In this document: in pieces, positions 61,850 through 64,000 of the stretch
Layout of the letters: each line of letters opens with the position of its first letter
How positions within the stretch are numbered: the first letter of the stretch is position 1
Assembly: GCA_963995525.1 (NCBI GenBank)
Contig: OZ023210.1
Span: forward strand, 21,187,913-21,251,912
DNA from: Escarpia spicata
Taxonomy: Eukaryota > Annelida > Polychaeta > Sabellida > Siboglinidae
Length of the DNA: 64,000 bases
Reading direction: 5' to 3'
The notes under the pieces: model-generated
What the model was told of the DNA's origin: nothing
Databases searched by the model: none
What the model saw: only the letters and a program-made list of their open reading frames with translations
Made by a program: the position numbers and the translations under genes

Positions 61850-64000
61850 AACAACATATTTACATCACTTATACAGTGCATATATCAATGAATACAAACT
61901 GTTGAAAAAAGGGTAACAAGAAATGCAATAGTTATACACCTGTAATGTTTACCCTTTAATAACTTTTTAGTATCATAATATATTTAGAACGAAAGTGTAA
62001 GAACAACAATTCAAAGTGCAACAACACCATTTTGATGCATAATCATATTAGGTTAGATAAAAAACAACTAAACTGCCGGAACATTCTTGAATAACATTAA
62101 GTAGTGTGTCTGCATTCAGCTGAATGGTCATTTAATTTGTCTTGTTGATGTTACGTAATCGGCAAGAATGTGTTACGACTAACACATAGCTATTCAATAT
62201 TTCATCTCTGTTCTGCTTTTTGAACCGATGAACAATTCTACAGCTAATCGGTGAACTGTCCAGAGAATTCCAAAGTTTTACCCCTTTAACAGAAATATAC
62301 ATATTCTTCAGACTGATGCATGCATAGTTTTGTATAAACTTACATTTATGTCTGGTTGAATAAACTTATTCATATACAGCTGTATTCTGAACAACTGTTG
62401 TACATTCATTGGTAACAAATAATGAAATGCCTTAAACAATATTGCAACAGGTTTTAGTTTGACTAAATCTGGTACTTTAAGAATACGCAGATTATAAAAT
62501 ACTTTATTTGTATGACTAAGTCTCTTGGCACCACAAAGTAATCTTATAACCCTTTTCTGTAATAAACCTAAACATTGAACATTAATAGTATATGTGTTAC
62601 CCCCAAACTTCAGCACAATACATAATATAAATCATGAAAAGAGAATAGTACAAAATATGCATACCAAGTTTGTTAATTAAGAAACTGGCTCTGTACACAA
62701 TAGCACAACTCTTTGACAGTTTAGATCTTACTGAGAAATTATTTTTACAGTTTAACTTGTCAACACCTAAACAGTTGATTTACACTATTGATTATTTATT
62801 TTACAGAAATATCAACAGTCAACTTGCGATTTCCTAAAATCATGTAATTAGTTTTTGTTACATTAAGAGATAAACGATTAACAGAAAGCCACACCTGGAG
62901 TTGCTCTAGTCCATTATTTATCATCCGAACAAGTTCATTTAAGTCACTATCAGAACATAATGTTTGTATCATCGGCAAATAAAATAAACTTAAACACCTT
63001 TGAAACTTTACAAATGTCATTAATGTACATGATAAATAAATTTTGGCCCAAAATGGAACCCTGTGGAACACCACACTATTTCTGAATCACAATTATTAAA
63101 ATTGACAAATTGTTTTCTATTTTCTAAATAACTCTGTATCCATTTATGTGCGACACCATACACACCATAGAAGTGTAATTTGTTGCTCAGTATACAGCTG
63201 TATCAGATCAACAGTGTCAAAGACTTTCTTTAGGGCAATAAAAACTCCAATAGCATACTTGTTGTTTTCTAGTGAGTTTGTAATTTCTTCTACCAATTCT
63301 AAAAGAGCCTCAGTTGTTGACATATTAGACCTAAAACCATACTGACTTGGACTGAGTATATCATAGTTATTTAGAAATAGACTATCCTGTCATAATAGTT
63401 TCTCGAGAATTTTTGAGAATTGTGGTAATGATATGGTCTGTAATTTGTAAACACATTCTTTTCACCTGACTTAAATAGTGGAAAAAATTTTGCAATTTTT
63501 ATCTTGCTTGGAAATACAACTGTTTGAAAGGATACGTTACATATATTTGACTAAATGGCTTACTTATTTTAGTAACTACTTTCTTTATCAAGTTTATCAT
63601 GTTATGACTTAATCAGTTGATCTCTTACTTTCACAATTATGTACAGTTCTTATAATTTCTAGATCATCAACAGGACTTAGAAACATAGTATGTTCTACTT
63701 GCCTTTCTAAGTAATCATAAATAGTTTAAATAGCATAATTTTCAAGTAAGGAAATATTTGTTGCTGAGTTGGGACCAACATTAGTAAAGACATTATTAAA
63801 TCCATTAGCAATATCCTCTTTGTTTGAGATTAGCAAACTGTTTTTATTTAGATCAGGTATCTTTCGAACATGTGAGTAGCCTTTTATTTTATGTGATTTA
63901 ACAAAACATAAATAACAGATTAGTACAAATGACGTAGGGTGTCAATACTAGATTGTACTGATTTATTTTGTGAAATAAGTCTGGAATGAAATGAGAGCAA
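61850..64000 (-). mobile_element. LINE fragment (Jockey/CR1-like), runs off the right edge
   Basis: Minus-strand pieces: a pre-RT region near 63.4-63.9 kb, SQYGFRSNMSTTEALLELVEEI and ENNKYAIGVFIALKK (63345-63200), ILGNRKLTVDISV with SVNRLSLNVTKTNYM (63074-62796), then CLGLLQKRVIRLLCGAKRLSH and the C-terminal part (62616-62308). There are many breaks. The 3' end is near 61850, in the fucosidase intron after exon 3. Confidence 0.78.

Overview
This is nuclear DNA from an invertebrate animal, probably a marine bilaterian. The phylum cannot be fixed from the window. Three signs support this: genes split into short exons by AT-rich kilobase introns with GT-AG boundaries (one GC-AG); homologues of animal genes (USP7, HAPSTR1/C16orf72, the Usher scaffold USH1G/ANKS4B, a GH29 alpha-L-fucosidase); and a heavy load of decayed non-LTR retrotransposons, small DNA transposons and microsatellites. 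No bacterial gene, tRNA, rRNA or CRISPR array was seen.

Layout, left to right. 1-4793: right-hand part of an intact-looking tyrosine-recombinase retrotransposon (Ngaro/PAT type, split direct repeats), lying 27 nt inside a USP7 intron in antisense orientation. 4821-11800 (minus): first eight coding exons of USP7, covering the MATH/TRAF domain and the catalytic Cys box. 11.8-17.4 kb: divergent intergenic region with a LINE fragment, PBS-like duplications, a CAGAC/CRE/TATA cluster, a CA/TG microsatellite and a second LINE fragment. 17410-26530 (plus): complete four-exon HAPSTR1 homologue; intron 1 holds a 650-bp long-TIR element and a 1,000-bp piggyBac-type MITE. 30439-36106 (minus): two-exon USH1G/ANKS4B-like gene whose intron carries a 0.6-kb CACT array. 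36.1-44.3 kb: mostly repeats, including a CR1/Jockey-type LINE. 44.3-45.4 kb (minus): fragments of a BED-like zinc-finger/hAT-derived gene. 46837 to beyond 61534 (plus): first three exons of an alpha-L-fucosidase, with 7-kb introns packed with LINEs, a nested RTE-type element and a 27 x 37-bp minisatellite grown inside a LINE endonuclease ORF.

How the genes relate. USP7 and HAPSTR1 sit head to head exactly as their human orthologues do on 16p13, so this is an old conserved gene pair. The other genes have no evident functional link. The clearest unusual structural theme is small duplication of exon-intron junctions in three different genes (USP7 exon 4 acceptor, fucosidase exon 2 donor, zinc-finger exon acceptor), which creates decoy splice sites. 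The autonomous-looking YR element, with two repeat copies differing at only 2 of 373 positions, is the best candidate for a recently active system.
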